DNA from: a virus
DNA length: 64,000 nucleotides
Virus record (IMG/VR): IMGVR_UViG_3300049043_000112
Location: 172,017-236,016 of that record
Strand: one strand, 5' to 3'
Positions 43,013 through 49,246 of the stretch are shown here, in pieces. The position numbers were made by a program, and so were the translations under genes. The notes under the pieces were generated by a model. It saw nothing but the letters and a program-made list of their open reading frames with translations, was not told the origin of the DNA and searched no databases. Position 1 is the first letter of the stretch, and each line of letters opens with the position of its first letter.

Positions 43013-43084
43013 TGGGCAATATCGGATTCGAACCAATGACCGTCTGCGTGTAAAGCAGCTGCGCTACCGCTGCGCCAATCGCCC
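43013..43084 (-). tRNA. tRNA-Val(UAC)
   Basis: 72 bases. Acceptor GGGCGAT/ATTGCCC, anticodon loop TTTACAC with anticodon TAC, T-loop TTCGAAT. The outermost anticodon pair is G-A. Confidence 0.88.
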
Positions 43085-43091
43085 GTTCAAT

Positions 43092-43256
43092 TTAATGTTT
43101 TTCCATTAAATATTCTACGGTATTTGCTACATCATTCATAGCATCTCGCAAATAAGTTTGTTGTCCAGATTCTTGACGAACAATCGGGCGATGGTCATCG
43201 GTAAGTGTCCACCGCCAAAGGTTCATATCTTTACAATACCAAAGATTAATTTTCAT
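43092..43256 (-). CDS. small hypothetical protein (54 residues)
   Basis: MKINLWYCKDMNLWRWTLTD, ends DVANTVEYLMEKH. Trp-rich N-terminus; soluble. The start lies inside the end of the preceding gene. Not recognised. Confidence 0.55.
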   Translation of the reverse strand: MKINLWYCKDMNLWRWTLTDDHRPIVRQESGQQTYLRDAMNDVANTVEYLMEKH

Positions 43257-43457
43257 TCTTATACTGCTCCAAACGTACCCAGTTGATAAGTGTATTCAGT
43301 TCATACAACTCTTGTTTGTATGTAGCATATCTGGATAGTTCGGGTCATCAACTAGTTGCGAATCTTCAATAAAAGAAATTTCACTTTTCAGAAAATCAGC
43401 ATAATGCTCAAAGGCAGTAATGGCAAGTTGCCTGTCTAGTTGGGAAAGAAGGGACAT
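43246..43457 (-). CDS. hypothetical protein, one frameshift
   Basis: MSLLSQLDRQLAITAFEHYA ... DDPNYPDMLH, after which the frame fails. In the next frame the text continues YKQELYELNTLINWVRLEQY, KNEN and stops at 43246. One missing base near 43320 restores about 70 residues. Helical, soluble; not recognised. Confidence 0.55.
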
Positions 43458-43478
43458 AAAACCTTTAACTCGTTACCT

Positions 43479-43507
43479 AGTATAGACTAAAAAGGGGGTT
43501 GTGTCAA
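43479..43507 (-). promoter_or_regulatory. sigma-70 promoter downstream of pstS
   Basis: Minus strand TTGACA, 17-base spacer, TATACT. The -35 is part of the pstS terminator stem-loop. Confidence 0.75.
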
Positions 43508-43512
43508 CCCCC
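43489..43512 (-). terminator. terminator of pstS
   Basis: Minus strand GGGGGTTG-ACA-CAACCCCC then TTTTT, seven bases after the pstS stop. Confidence 0.85.
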
Positions 43513-43518
43513 TGTATA

Positions 43519-44497
43519 TCAATTCTCTCCTAGACCAACTTGCTTGACCTTCAGGCGGGCACGGTTCAGAACTGAACCAGCAAGAGGAACATAACCCAGG
43601 TCATCAGCGATAGACTGCGCTTTGCCACTCAGAGCATAGTTCAGAGCATCACGGACTGCCTGTGCCTTACCAGGAGCATAACCACTCTTATAGGCAATAA
43701 TCCAGGTCAGAGTGGAGATAGGATATGCCTGAAGCACCTGCGGGGTTAGGGTCTTCACCAGCAAGAGTTACGGGATCCAGTTTGATTCCGTTCAGAGCAG
43801 CGGCACCAGTCACGGCAGAAGGTCCAACGAACTTACCTGCCTTGTTCTGAATAACTGCTGCTTGGAGTTTGTTGGCACGGACAAATCCAGTGTTCACATA
43901 ACCAATACCACCAACAGTGTTCTTAATGGTTCCAGCAACACCTTCATTGCCCTTAGAACCAACACCAGTAGGCCAGTTGATAGACTTACCTACACCAGGA
44001 GCCCAACCACCAAAAGCATCCAGAGAGTTGGTGAAGGCAAAGGTGGTTCCAGAACCATCAGAACGATGAACAACCATCATCTTACCAGCAGCACAACCAA
44101 CTTGCTTGTAATCGTTAATGCGACCAGAGAAAATATCAACAACTTGTTTCTGCGTCAGTTTCAGTTTGCAACCAGGCTTGTTATAAGCAATCGCAATCGT
44201 TCCACCGACCATAGGAATCTGAACGACACCACGCTTTACCTTTGCCGCTTCCTTTGCCTTGATAGGTTCATCAGAAGCACCGAAGTCAACGGTTCCAGCA
44301 ACGAACTGACGGATACCAGCACCAGAACCAACGGACTGATAGTTTACACGGTCACCAGAAGACACAGAGTAGTCTTGGAACCAGCGTTGGTAGATAGGTG
44401 CGGGGAAGGTGGCACCAGCACCATTAATGACAGGTCCAGCAAGTGCGGTAGTGGGAGCAAGGGCAAGACCGATTGTAGCAATGTGTTTAAGTTTCAT
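43519..44497 (-). CDS. pstS: phosphate ABC transporter substrate-binding protein, one frameshift
   Basis: Signal peptide MKLKHIATIGLALAPTTALA, then the PstS mature start (GPVINGAGATFPAPIYQRWF). Phosphate-site residues are in YQSVGSGAGIRQFVAGTVDF and VVHRSDGSGTTFAFTNSLDA. The first frame reads EDPNPAGASGISYL and ends; the other frame carries AYPISTLTWIIAYKSGYAPG to the C-terminus at 43519. Removing one G from TCAGGCAT near 43728 restores AGASAYPIST and about 325 residues. Binds phosphate outside the inner membrane for the host PstCAB transporter. A Pho-box-like repeat lies upstream. Confidence 0.92.
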
Positions 44498-44533
44498 AAA
44501 AATTAAAAACTTCGTAGTAATTTTACTTGATTT

Positions 44534-44552
44534 AGATTAAGAGAAGGTTAAA
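44534..44552 (-). promoter_or_regulatory. Pho-box-like direct repeat upstream of pstS
   Basis: Minus strand TTTAACCT-TCT-CTTAATCT, two 8-base repeats with 11-base spacing, close to the cyanobacterial Pho-box consensus (C/T)TTAA(C/T)CT bound by PhoB. It ends 37 bases before the pstS ATG. Suggests control by the host phosphate-stress regulator. Confidence 0.6.
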
Positions 44553-44566
44553 TATGTCCAAACACC

Positions 44567-44591
44567 AAAAAACCTCCCCGAAAGGAGGTTT
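44567..44591 (-). terminator. terminator of the porin gene
   Basis: Minus strand AACCTCC-TTTCG-GGAGGTT then TTTT, 20 bases after the porin stop. Confidence 0.8.
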
Positions 44592-44610
44592 AGAGGTATC
44601 TAAGATATTA

Positions 44611-46098
44611 TCAGAAACGGAAGGTAGTCTGAATCACACCACCATAGTTAGAAGAAGCATTCTTCAGACCTTGGTTGTTGGACACATAGAACACCGCAGG
44701 GGTGATGCTGATGTTATCGCTAACCTTGTAACGATAGAAGGTTTCCCACATAATAGCATCCTTACACAGAGTCTCTGCGTTACCAGGAGCACCGATGGCA
44801 AAACCAGCAGCATTACCCTTAGCAAAAACATCGCTCCACTGAACACCGGCCATCCAAGTCTGCGAATTGGTAGCAGCATTAGGAGTTGCGGGACCACTTA
44901 CATAGTTCCAACCGTAAGCAGCACTCACAGAAGGAATGATACCAGAGGTCTTAGGCTGCCAGTAAGCATTCAGAGCATAACCGTTAGAGGTTTGGTTAGC
45001 AGCAAGAGTACCAGCATTACCAGCAACACCGTTAAAGGTGCGAATACGGGTTCCTTCAGTACCATTACGATAACCGAAAGCAATGCCATACTGAGGAGCA
45101 CGATAACCAAATTGTGCCAGAGTATTCAGAGCACCAGAGGCATCAAATTCACCTTTGGTTGAATCGTTACCATTCTGAGCAACATAGTTGATACCAGCAA
45201 CGAATCCACCCTTACCTTTCTTGGTAGGTTGTGACCATTGAGCACCGAAACCAGCACCAGTTGCCTTGTTATAGACACCAGGAGCACCAGCAACTTGGAA
45301 GAAGTCAAGAATATCCGACTTATATGCAGAAGGAATCCAAGCGATTTCAGTGTTACGAACCTGAGCACCGGCGGTAAGCATTACACCCTTTGCAAGTCCA
45401 GGGAAGGTGTAATACAAACGATCCAGAGTCATCGTGTTCGCATAGGTTTCTGCCTTGTCCAGTTTGAACAGGGAAGAAGAGGAACCGAATGGTTGACTGG
45501 AGAAGTTACCAGAACGCAAACGGGTCTTGAGCAAATCCTTACCTGTGAAGGAAGTATCAAAACTCAGGCGGAGGTCATAGTTGAAAGCGGTATTTCCGAC
45601 ATTGCTGCTGTTAGCAAGACGAGCACCGTCTACACCACCAAGAACGAAAGTTGCTTCACCCTTAAGTTTGGTAGTCGTGGAGAACTGTTGTGCTTGAAGA
45701 GTACCAACTTGAGTTTCAAGTTTAGCAACACGACCTTTGATGACTGCAAGTTCCTTAGCAAACTCATTCGCAAGACGATTGAGTTCATCGGTAACTTCAG
45801 TCACGCGATCTAGACAAGCATTCAGAAGTGCAGCTGCTTCAAAACGGGTCATTGCCTGACCACCACGGAAGGTTCCGTTTTCATAACCAGCAACACAACC
45901 ATAACGCTCAACAAGATTGCTGAGTGCCTGATAAGCCCAGTCAGTGGGTTTTACATCAGACAGTTGGTTGATGCTCGTGACTTGTTCCGTGCTGGCATAT
46001 TGGTTGACTGCTGCCATATTAAGATCTGCGGCATTCGCAGCAACAGGAGCAACCATTCCCAGAGCAACAGGTGCAAGCATCAGTTGTTTGAGTTTCAT
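44611..46098 (-). CDS. cyanobacterial-type outer-membrane porin with SLH domain
   Basis: 495 residues from MKLKQLMLAPVALGMVAPVA (signal peptide to AANAADLN); the longer frame to 46128 is rejected because this Met begins the signal sequence. The SLH domain (NQLSDVKPTDWAYQALSNLV, RYGCVAGYENGTFRGGQAMT) and coiled linker (ELAVIKGRVAKLETQVGTLQ) anchor to peptidoglycan. A beta-barrel follows, ending QTTFRF with the usual terminal Phe. This is the build of Synechococcus SomA/SomB and OprB-like porins. In a phage it may raise outer-membrane uptake of phosphate or other ions, matching pstS next door. Confidence 0.92.
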   Translation of the reverse strand: MKLKQLMLAPVALGMVAPVAANAADLNMAAVNQYASTEQVTSINQLSDVKPTDWAYQALSNLVERYGCVAGYENGTFRGGQAMTRFEAAALLNACLDRVTEVTDELNRLANEFAKELAVIKGRVAKLETQVGTLQAQQFSTTTKLKGEATFVLGGVDGARLANSSNVGNTAFNYDLRLSFDTSFTGKDLLKTRLRSGNFSSQPFGSSSSLFKLDKAETYANTMTLDRLYYTFPGLAKGVMLTAGAQVRNTEIAWIPSAYKSDILDFFQVAGAPGVYNKATGAGFGAQWSQPTKKGKGGFVAGINYVAQNGNDSTKGEFDASGALNTLAQFGYRAPQYGIAFGYRNGTEGTRIRTFNGVAGNAGTLAANQTSNGYALNAYWQPKTSGIIPSVSAAYGWNYVSGPATPNAATNSQTWMAGVQWSDVFAKGNAAGFAIGAPGNAETLCKDAIMWETFYRYKVSDNISITPAVFYVSNNQGLKNASSNYGGVIQTTFRF

Positions 46099-46202
46099 AA
46101 AAAGTTTTTTGTATGTACTAAACGACAAATAAAGGGTTTTAAAGAAAACCGCAATATTTAGAGCGACTTAACCAATTCTTAAAAGAATATTAAGTCAACG
46201 GT

Positions 46203-46232
46203 ATCATAGCATAACCGTATCTGTTGTGTCAA
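46203..46232 (-). promoter_or_regulatory. sigma-70 promoter for the porin gene
   Basis: Minus strand TTGACA, 18-base spacer, TATGAT, about 105 bases before the porin ATG. An AT-rich palindromic stretch with CTTAA repeats (46168-46200) lies between and may hold a second, weaker Pho-box. Confidence 0.65.
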
Positions 46233-46249
46233 TTAAGACTAGGTTAAGA

Positions 46250-46321
46250 AGCGGAGTATCGGATTCGAACCGACGACATCTAACTTGGAAGGATAGCGTT
46301 CTACCACTGAACTAACTCCGC
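46250..46321 (-). tRNA. tRNA-Gly(UCC)
   Basis: 72 bases. Acceptor GCGGAGT/ACTCCGC, anticodon arm CTATC-CTTCCAA-GTTAG (anticodon TCC), T-loop TTCGAAT. Confidence 0.9.
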
Positions 46322-46325
46322 AATG

Positions 46326-46375
46326 GTGGGGATTTACCCGACCTCAGGTTTCCCTTCATAGGCACGGAACCCCAC
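46326..46375 (-). ncRNA. possible structured RNA before tRNA-Gly
   Basis: Minus strand, closed by GTGGGG/CCCCAC, with internal GGGAAACCTGAGG-type GC-rich segments. It lies between a promoter and tRNA-Gly. No family recognised; secondary structure only judged by eye. Confidence 0.35.
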
Positions 46376-46401
46376 GCACTTCACTTCACACGGACATATG
46401 A

Positions 46402-46431
46402 AGTATAAGACATAATCGAGTATTATGTCAA
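46402..46431 (-). promoter_or_regulatory. sigma-70 promoter before tRNA-Gly
   Basis: Minus strand TTGACA, 18-base spacer, TATACT, starting two bases after tRNA-Thr. Confidence 0.65.
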
Positions 46432-46432
46432 G

Positions 46433-46503
46433 AGCCCCGACAAGATTCGAACTTGCGACCAGCGGTTTACAAAACCGCTGCTCTACCACTGAGCTACAGA
46501 GGC
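46433..46503 (-). tRNA. tRNA-Thr(UGU), imperfect acceptor stem
   Basis: Anticodon arm GCGGT-TTTGTAA-ACCGC with anticodon TGT; T-loop TTCGAAT. The acceptor GCCTCTG does not pair cleanly with the 3' CGGGGCT; one missing base in the 3' strand would fix it, similar to indels in nearby genes. Confidence 0.75.
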
Positions 46504-46550
46504 GAAACAGGGAGGCCATCCCCCTGACCTAAAAATATTCTAGGTTTTAG

Positions 46551-46593
46551 TTGGAAGGAGTGCTCTTGAAGGTTATCGCAGGATCACTTCCAA
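46551..46593 (-). ncRNA. possible structured RNA after tRNA-Asn
   Basis: Minus strand, closed by TTGGAAG/CTTCCAA with an inner GTG/CAC helix; two short hairpins follow (ACCTA-TAGGT at 46527-46545, CAGGG-CCCTG at 46508-46526) before tRNA-Thr. May be a processing spacer. No family recognised. Confidence 0.35.
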
Positions 46594-46667
46594 CTCCCCC
46601 ACCTGGACTCGAACCAGGAACCCCAGAGTTAACAGCTCCGTGCTCTGCCAATTAAGACTATAAGGGA
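46594..46667 (-). tRNA. tRNA-Asn(GUU)
   Basis: 74 bases. Acceptor TCCCTTA/TGGGGGA, anticodon arm CGGAG-CTGTTAA-CTCTG (anticodon GTT), T-loop TTCGAGT. Confidence 0.88.
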
Positions 46668-46673
46668 ATGATG

Positions 46674-46754
46674 GTAGGAGGGATTTCTATGTGCAGACAG
46701 AATCACCTTTCACATCATCCAGTCTAAACCAGCGAGAGGTGTTGCACTTCCTAC
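46674..46754 (-). ncRNA. possible structured RNA before tRNA-Asn
   Basis: 81 bases between a promoter and tRNA-Asn. Closing helix GTAGGA/TCCTAC and several inner pairings. It has no TTCRANY T-loop, so it is not a decayed tRNA. No family recognised. Confidence 0.35.
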
Positions 46755-46819
46755 ATTTGATGGATTAAGTGTGATATACCTCAGAGAGTATAACAGGGAC
46801 TTAACCTCCAACAATTTAT

Positions 46820-46848
46820 ATAGTAACAAACTTTTGTAAGTTTGTCAA
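46820..46848 (-). promoter_or_regulatory. sigma-70 promoter inside the tRNA cluster
   Basis: Minus strand TTGACA, 17-base spacer, TACTAT, directly after tRNA-Arg(ACG). The -35 touches an ACAAACTT/AAGTTTGT hairpin. Transcribes the RNA at 46674-46754 and tRNA-Asn. Confidence 0.7.
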
Positions 46849-46849
46849 G

Positions 46850-46923
46850 CGTCCTCTGAGAGATTCGAACTCCCGACACATAGGTTCGTAACCTACTGCT
46901 CTGTTCCGCTGAGCTAAAAGGAC
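46850..46923 (-). tRNA. tRNA-Arg(ACG)
   Basis: 74 bases. Acceptor GTCCTTT/AGAGGAC, anticodon arm GTAGG-TTACGAA-CCTAT (anticodon ACG), T-loop TTCGAAT. Confidence 0.9.
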
Positions 46924-46927
46924 AAGG

Positions 46928-46999
46928 CGAAGGGCAAGAGACTTGAACTCTGAACTTTGGTTTTGGAGACCAAGATGTTACCAATTACACCAACCCGAC
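46928..46999 (-). tRNA. tRNA-Trp(CCA), imperfect acceptor stem
   Basis: Anticodon arm TTGGT-CTCCAAA-ACCAA with anticodon CCA. Acceptor GTCGGGT pairs only in part with GCCCTTC (two mismatches). May be degenerate or carry base errors. Confidence 0.7.
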
Positions 47000-47003
47000 A
47001 TGG

Positions 47004-47075
47004 TTCTGAGAGTAGGATTCGAACCCACGAATGGCGGGACCAAAACCCGCTGCCTTACCGCTTGGCGACCTCAGA
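47004..47075 (-). tRNA. tRNA-Gln(UUG)
   Basis: 72 bases. Acceptor TCTGAGG/TCTCAGA, anticodon arm GCGGG-TTTTGGT-CCCGC (anticodon TTG), T-loop TTCGAAT. Confidence 0.9.
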
Positions 47076-47079
47076 GTGG

Positions 47080-47150
47080 GGTGACGTATGGGAATTGAAC
47101 CCATCTAGGTGGTTCCACAAACCACTGCCTTACCACTAGGCTAACGTCAC
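47080..47150 (-). tRNA. tRNA-His(GUG)
   Basis: 71 bases. Acceptor GTGACGT/ACGTCAC with C discriminator, anticodon arm GTGGT-TTGTGGA-ACCAC (anticodon GTG). Confidence 0.9.
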
Positions 47151-47151
47151 A

Positions 47152-47225
47152 TAGCAGTAGGTAGATTTGAACTACCGACCATAGGCGTATGAAACCCGTG
47201 CTCTGCCAGACTGAGCTATACTGCT
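47152..47225 (-). tRNA. tRNA-Met(CAU), mismatched anticodon stem
   Basis: 74 bases. Acceptor AGCAGTA/TACTGCT and T-arm GGTAG-TTCAAAT-CTACC are perfect. The anticodon arm ACGGG-TTTCATA-CGCCT has two mismatches; AGGCG on the 5' side would pair fully. Confidence 0.75.
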
Positions 47226-47229
47226 AAGG

Positions 47230-47312
47230 CGGAAGATGTTGGGATCGAACCAACGGAGGTGTTACCCTCACGGTTTAGCAAACCGCTGCATTAACCACTC
47301 TGCCAATCTTCC
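47230..47312 (-). tRNA. tRNA-Ser(GCU)
   Basis: 83 bases with a long variable arm. Acceptor GGAAGAT/ATCTTCC, anticodon arm GCGGT-TTGCTAA-ACCGT (anticodon GCT; closing G-T pair). Confidence 0.9.
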
Positions 47313-47315
47313 AAA

Positions 47316-47388
47316 TGGAAACAACTGGACTTGAACCAGTGGTCTTTCGATTATCAGTCGAATGCTTTACCAACTAAGCTATGTTTCC
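47316..47388 (-). tRNA. tRNA-Ile(GAU)
   Basis: 73 bases. Acceptor GGAAACA/TGTTTCC, anticodon arm TTCGA-CTGATAA-TCGAA (anticodon GAT). Confidence 0.92.
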
Positions 47389-47391
47389 AAA

Positions 47392-47463
47392 TAGTCTCAA
47401 CGGGACTTGAACCCGTGTCTACACTGTGAAAGAGTGTTGTCCTAACCACTAGACGATAAGACC
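47392..47463 (-). tRNA. tRNA-Glu(UUC)
   Basis: 72 bases. Acceptor GGTCTTA/TGAGACT (G-T at the end), anticodon arm ACACT-CTTTCAC-AGTGT (anticodon TTC). Confidence 0.9.
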
Positions 47464-47470
47464 ATAAGAT

Positions 47471-47552
47471 GAAGGCAGGTGCGGTATCTCCTCCCAATAG
47501 TACAAAACTAATATTGGAAGGTTCCCATGCTCCTTTTACTTTCCTTACCTTC
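47471..47552 (-). ncRNA. structured RNA element, copy 2 (between tRNA-Asp and tRNA-Glu)
   Basis: 82 bases. Closing stem GAAGGTAAGG/CCTGCCTTC, core AAAAGGAGCATGGGAACC and GATACCGCACC as in copy 1 (40819-40875). The inner hairpin is longer here: CCTTCCAATA pairs with TATTGGGAGG. Identical core with a compensating, variable-length hairpin is the pattern of a conserved RNA. It sits two bases after tRNA-Asp and seven before tRNA-Glu. T4 also has two stable RNAs of unknown role in its tRNA cluster. Confidence 0.6.
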
Positions 47553-47554
47553 AA

Positions 47555-47628
47555 CGACCCATACGGGATTTGAACCCGTGATCTCCACCGTGACAGGGTG
47601 GCGTGATAGACCGCTACACTAATGGGTC
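47555..47628 (-). tRNA. tRNA-Asp(GUC)
   Basis: 74 bases. Acceptor GACCCAT/ATGGGTC, anticodon arm CCACC-CTGTCAC-GGTGG (anticodon GTC). Confidence 0.92.
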
Positions 47629-47632
47629 AAGG

Positions 47633-47714
47633 TGGGAGGAACAGGATTCGAACCTGTGAAGGCAGAGCCGTCTGATTTACAGTCAGATTCCTTTAACCAC
47701 TCGGAAATCCTCCC
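47633..47714 (-). tRNA. tRNA-Tyr(GUA)
   Basis: 82 bases with a long variable arm. Acceptor GGGAGGA/TCCTCCC, anticodon arm TCTGA-CTGTAAA-TCAGA (anticodon GTA). Confidence 0.92.
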
Positions 47715-47717
47715 ACG

Positions 47718-47791
47718 ATGGGTCTGGTCGGGTTCGAACCGACGACTTACAGGTTAAAAGCCGCTACTCTACCAACTGAGTTACAGACCCA
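47718..47791 (-). tRNA. tRNA-Lys(UUU), mismatched anticodon stem
   Basis: 74 bases. Acceptor TGGGTCT/AGACCCA and T-arm are perfect. The anticodon arm AGCGG-CTTTTAA-CCTGT has two mismatches; ACAGG would pair fully. Same kind of defect as tRNA-Met. Confidence 0.75.
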
Positions 47792-47910
47792 CATAATATG
47801 GATAAATATTCGGTTGTCTAGGTTCTGGTCTCTCGACCACTTGATTAGAATACCACCGTTTGGTCTCTGGGGAGGGACTGGTGGACACTTAGGAAACCGT
47901 CACAGGCAAC

Positions 47911-47944
47911 AAAAAAGGGGAGGAAACTTTTGGTTTCTCTCCCC
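47911..47944 (-). terminator. strong terminator
   Basis: Minus strand GGGGAGAGAAACC-AAAA-GTTTCCTCCCC then TTTTTT. Ends the transcript of the 32-residue gene. The stretch 47792-47910 beyond it shows no gene, only a weak TAGACA-16-TATTAT pair before tRNA-Lys. Confidence 0.85.
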
Positions 47945-47969
47945 TTCTTTTGCTTTTATGGATTACATC

Positions 47970-48068
47970 TTACATATGTCTTTCCATATTTGCAAACAGG
48001 GGAGTACCCTCAATATGCCAATAACGGCAATCGAGAATACTAAACTGTTTGTTCATTTGGTTAGACAT
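47970..48068 (-). CDS. tiny hypothetical protein (32 residues) with early and late promoters
   Basis: MSNQMNKQFSILDCRYWHIE then GTPLFANMERHM. The frame is set between a TATAAATA box 22 bases upstream and a strong terminator 26 bases downstream, and TAGGTC lies before the ATG, so this is a complete one-gene unit. Soluble; no family known. Confidence 0.55.
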   Translation of the reverse strand: MSNQMNKQFSILDCRYWHIEGTPLFANMERHM

Positions 48069-48089
48069 TGTTTTCGACCTAAGTGTGTT

Positions 48090-48097
48090 TATTTATA
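48090..48097 (-). promoter_or_regulatory. T4-type late promoter TATAAATA
   Basis: Exact TATAAATA on the minus strand, 22 bases before the 32-residue gene and five bases after an early -10 box. Confidence 0.7.
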
Positions 48098-48102
48098 AAC
48101 GT

Positions 48103-48131
48103 AATATAGCATTTTTTATTTTAGTTGTCAA
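48103..48131 (-). promoter_or_regulatory. sigma-70 promoter for the 32-residue gene
   Basis: Minus strand TTGACA, 17-base spacer, TATATT, overlapping the stop of the HNH gene. Confidence 0.7.
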
Positions 48132-48586
48132 GTCCAAAGATTATGGTCATATTCCCAATGGCAGTTTGGACATAACGGCATTATATTTTCTTTTGAGTTT
48201 ATAATGCTAATCATAACATCTTCACTAAAAGAAGAAATAGGTTTTATATGTGCAACTTCGATATGTTTATCGTATCCGCATCTAACACATTCAATAAAAC
48301 CAAGTTTTTTAGCAACTACTCTTGCGCGAGTTCTTACTAAAGCAAAGGCGGAAGACTTATGATGTTTTTCGTAAATTGCTTCTTTAAGTGTCATATCACC
48401 TAAAAACCCAGAACAGTTTATACATCTTTTGCTTCTATAATCAATTTCTTTATCACATAATTCACAATTATTTGGAAAATTAATTTTTTTTCTTTTTGGG
48501 TGATGAGTATTAGTCCATTTAGCAGAGCAACTTCTACTACAAAATTTAGGATTATTATGTTGTTTTCCGCAGGTTACACATTCCAT
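48128..48586 (-). CDS. HNH endonuclease in the tRNA cluster
   Basis: 152 residues. N-terminal Cys pairs (MECVTCGKQHNNPKFCSRSC; CELCDKEIDYRSKRCINC) form one or two zinc modules. The C-terminal HNH core is ECVRCGYDKHIEVAHIKPIS and NIMPLCPNCHWEYDH, with AH in place of DH. Typical of mobile HNH genes in phage genomes. It has a late promoter, lies between two tRNA units and may target a nearby tRNA-cluster site. Confidence 0.85.
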   Translation of the reverse strand: MECVTCGKQHNNPKFCSRSCSAKWTNTHHPKRKKINFPNNCELCDKEIDYRSKRCINCSGFLGDMTLKEAIYEKHHKSSAFALVRTRARVVAKKLGFIECVRCGYDKHIEVAHIKPISSFSEDVMISIINSKENIMPLCPNCHWEYDHNLWT

Positions 48587-48609
48587 ATTATTAATGGATA
48601 TTACATTAC

Positions 48610-48617
48610 TATTTATA
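48610..48617 (-). promoter_or_regulatory. T4-type late promoter TATAAATA
   Basis: Exact TATAAATA on the minus strand, 24 bases before the HNH start. Confidence 0.7.
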
Positions 48618-48641
48618 TTTTTTAGTTGTTTTATTCGAAAA

Positions 48642-48714
48642 CACCCCGTGTAGGATTCGCACCCACGACCGATTCTTTAGAAGAGAATTGCTCTGTCTCC
48701 TGAGCTAACGGGGC
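48642..48714 (-). tRNA. tRNA-Arg(UCU)
   Basis: 73 bases. Acceptor GCCCCGT/ACGGGGT, anticodon arm ATTCT-CTTCTAA-AGAAT (anticodon TCT). The T-loop is TGCGAAT rather than TTCGAAT. Confidence 0.88.
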
Positions 48715-48715
48715 A

Positions 48716-48796
48716 TAAGGGACCTCCCATCTTTATCGACCCAGTGGGCAGGGAGGGGCAGGACTTACACAAGGTTTGGACCCCCGCTGCCTATGA
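48716..48796 (-). ncRNA. possible structured RNA before tRNA-Arg(UCU)
   Basis: Starts at the predicted transcription start. Two helices: GGCAG/CTGCC and CCTCCC/GGGAGG with inner CCCA-TGGG pairing. Leads into tRNA-Arg(UCU), as copy 1 leads into tRNA-Pro, but the sequence is not related. No family recognised. Confidence 0.4.
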
Positions 48797-48800
48797 GAGT

Positions 48801-48829
48801 ATTATACTACTCCTTAGGGCAGTCGTCAA
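48801..48829 (-). promoter_or_regulatory. sigma-70 promoter for tRNA-Arg(UCU)
   Basis: Minus strand TTGACG, 17-base spacer, TATAAT, within the 3' end of the membrane protein gene. Confidence 0.75.
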
Positions 48830-49211
48830 CCCACACAGCACAGATTCTCATTTCTCCACCAAGCAGTCTCTGCGCCTCACTACCGTCTGGTGCTTTCTCA
48901 ACATAACGTGGTTTGTATTTCTTATTAGATTCTTCAATGATGCGATTATACTCTGGAGTTACTTGGTCGATTGCACGACTTACATCACGCTTGACTCTAC
49001 GCTCTACTTTGTGAGGATCTTGAAGTATAACTTGCCCAGCAATAGTACCTGGGAAATACTTTCTCTGAATCTCATCAAATAAGTCCCAAAGTCCATCTTC
49101 TGATGCTCCAGTACATTGTGAGAGTGCTGCGATAATAGAAGATAATACAATACTGATTATTATGAGTTGTTTTTTATCTGGTTTTTTATTTCCAAAATTA
49201 AAGTTAATCAT
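48807..49211 (-). CDS. membrane-anchored or lipoprotein-like protein
   Basis: 134 residues. A short polar start (MINFNFGNKKPDKK) then one hydrophobic segment (QLIIISIVLSSIIAALSQC) ending in Cys, possibly a lipobox or a plain anchor. The rest is soluble and charged (HKVERRVKRDVSRAIDQVTP). No domain recognised. It follows the tail-lysozyme-domain gene, so a role in lysis is possible. Confidence 0.6.
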   Translation of the reverse strand: MINFNFGNKKPDKKQLIIISIVLSSIIAALSQCTGASEDGLWDLFDEIQRKYFPGTIAGQVILQDPHKVERRVKRDVSRAIDQVTPEYNRIIEESNKKYKPRYVEKAPDGSEAQRLLGGEMRICAVWVDDCPKE

Positions 49212-49214
49212 AAG

Positions 49215-49242
49215 AAAGGGGAGGTCTGCAGCACTCCCCTTA
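49215..49242 (-). terminator. hairpin after the tail-lysozyme gene
   Basis: Minus strand AAGGGGAG-TGCTGCAGAC-CTCCCCTT then TCTT: a stable stem with a weak T run. Confidence 0.55.
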
Positions 49243-49246
49243 TATA

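Noticed and set aside
43862-45813. Long plus-strand ORFs opposite pstS and the porin (43862-44506, 44554-45162, 45238-45813)
   Set aside because: Antisense to well-identified genes, no ribosome sites, low-complexity Ser/Thr/Arg text.
46674-46754. Degenerate tRNA between tRNA-Asn and the internal promoter
   Set aside because: It has a closing stem but no T-loop (TTCRANY) and no tRNA-like anticodon arm; listed as an unassigned RNA.
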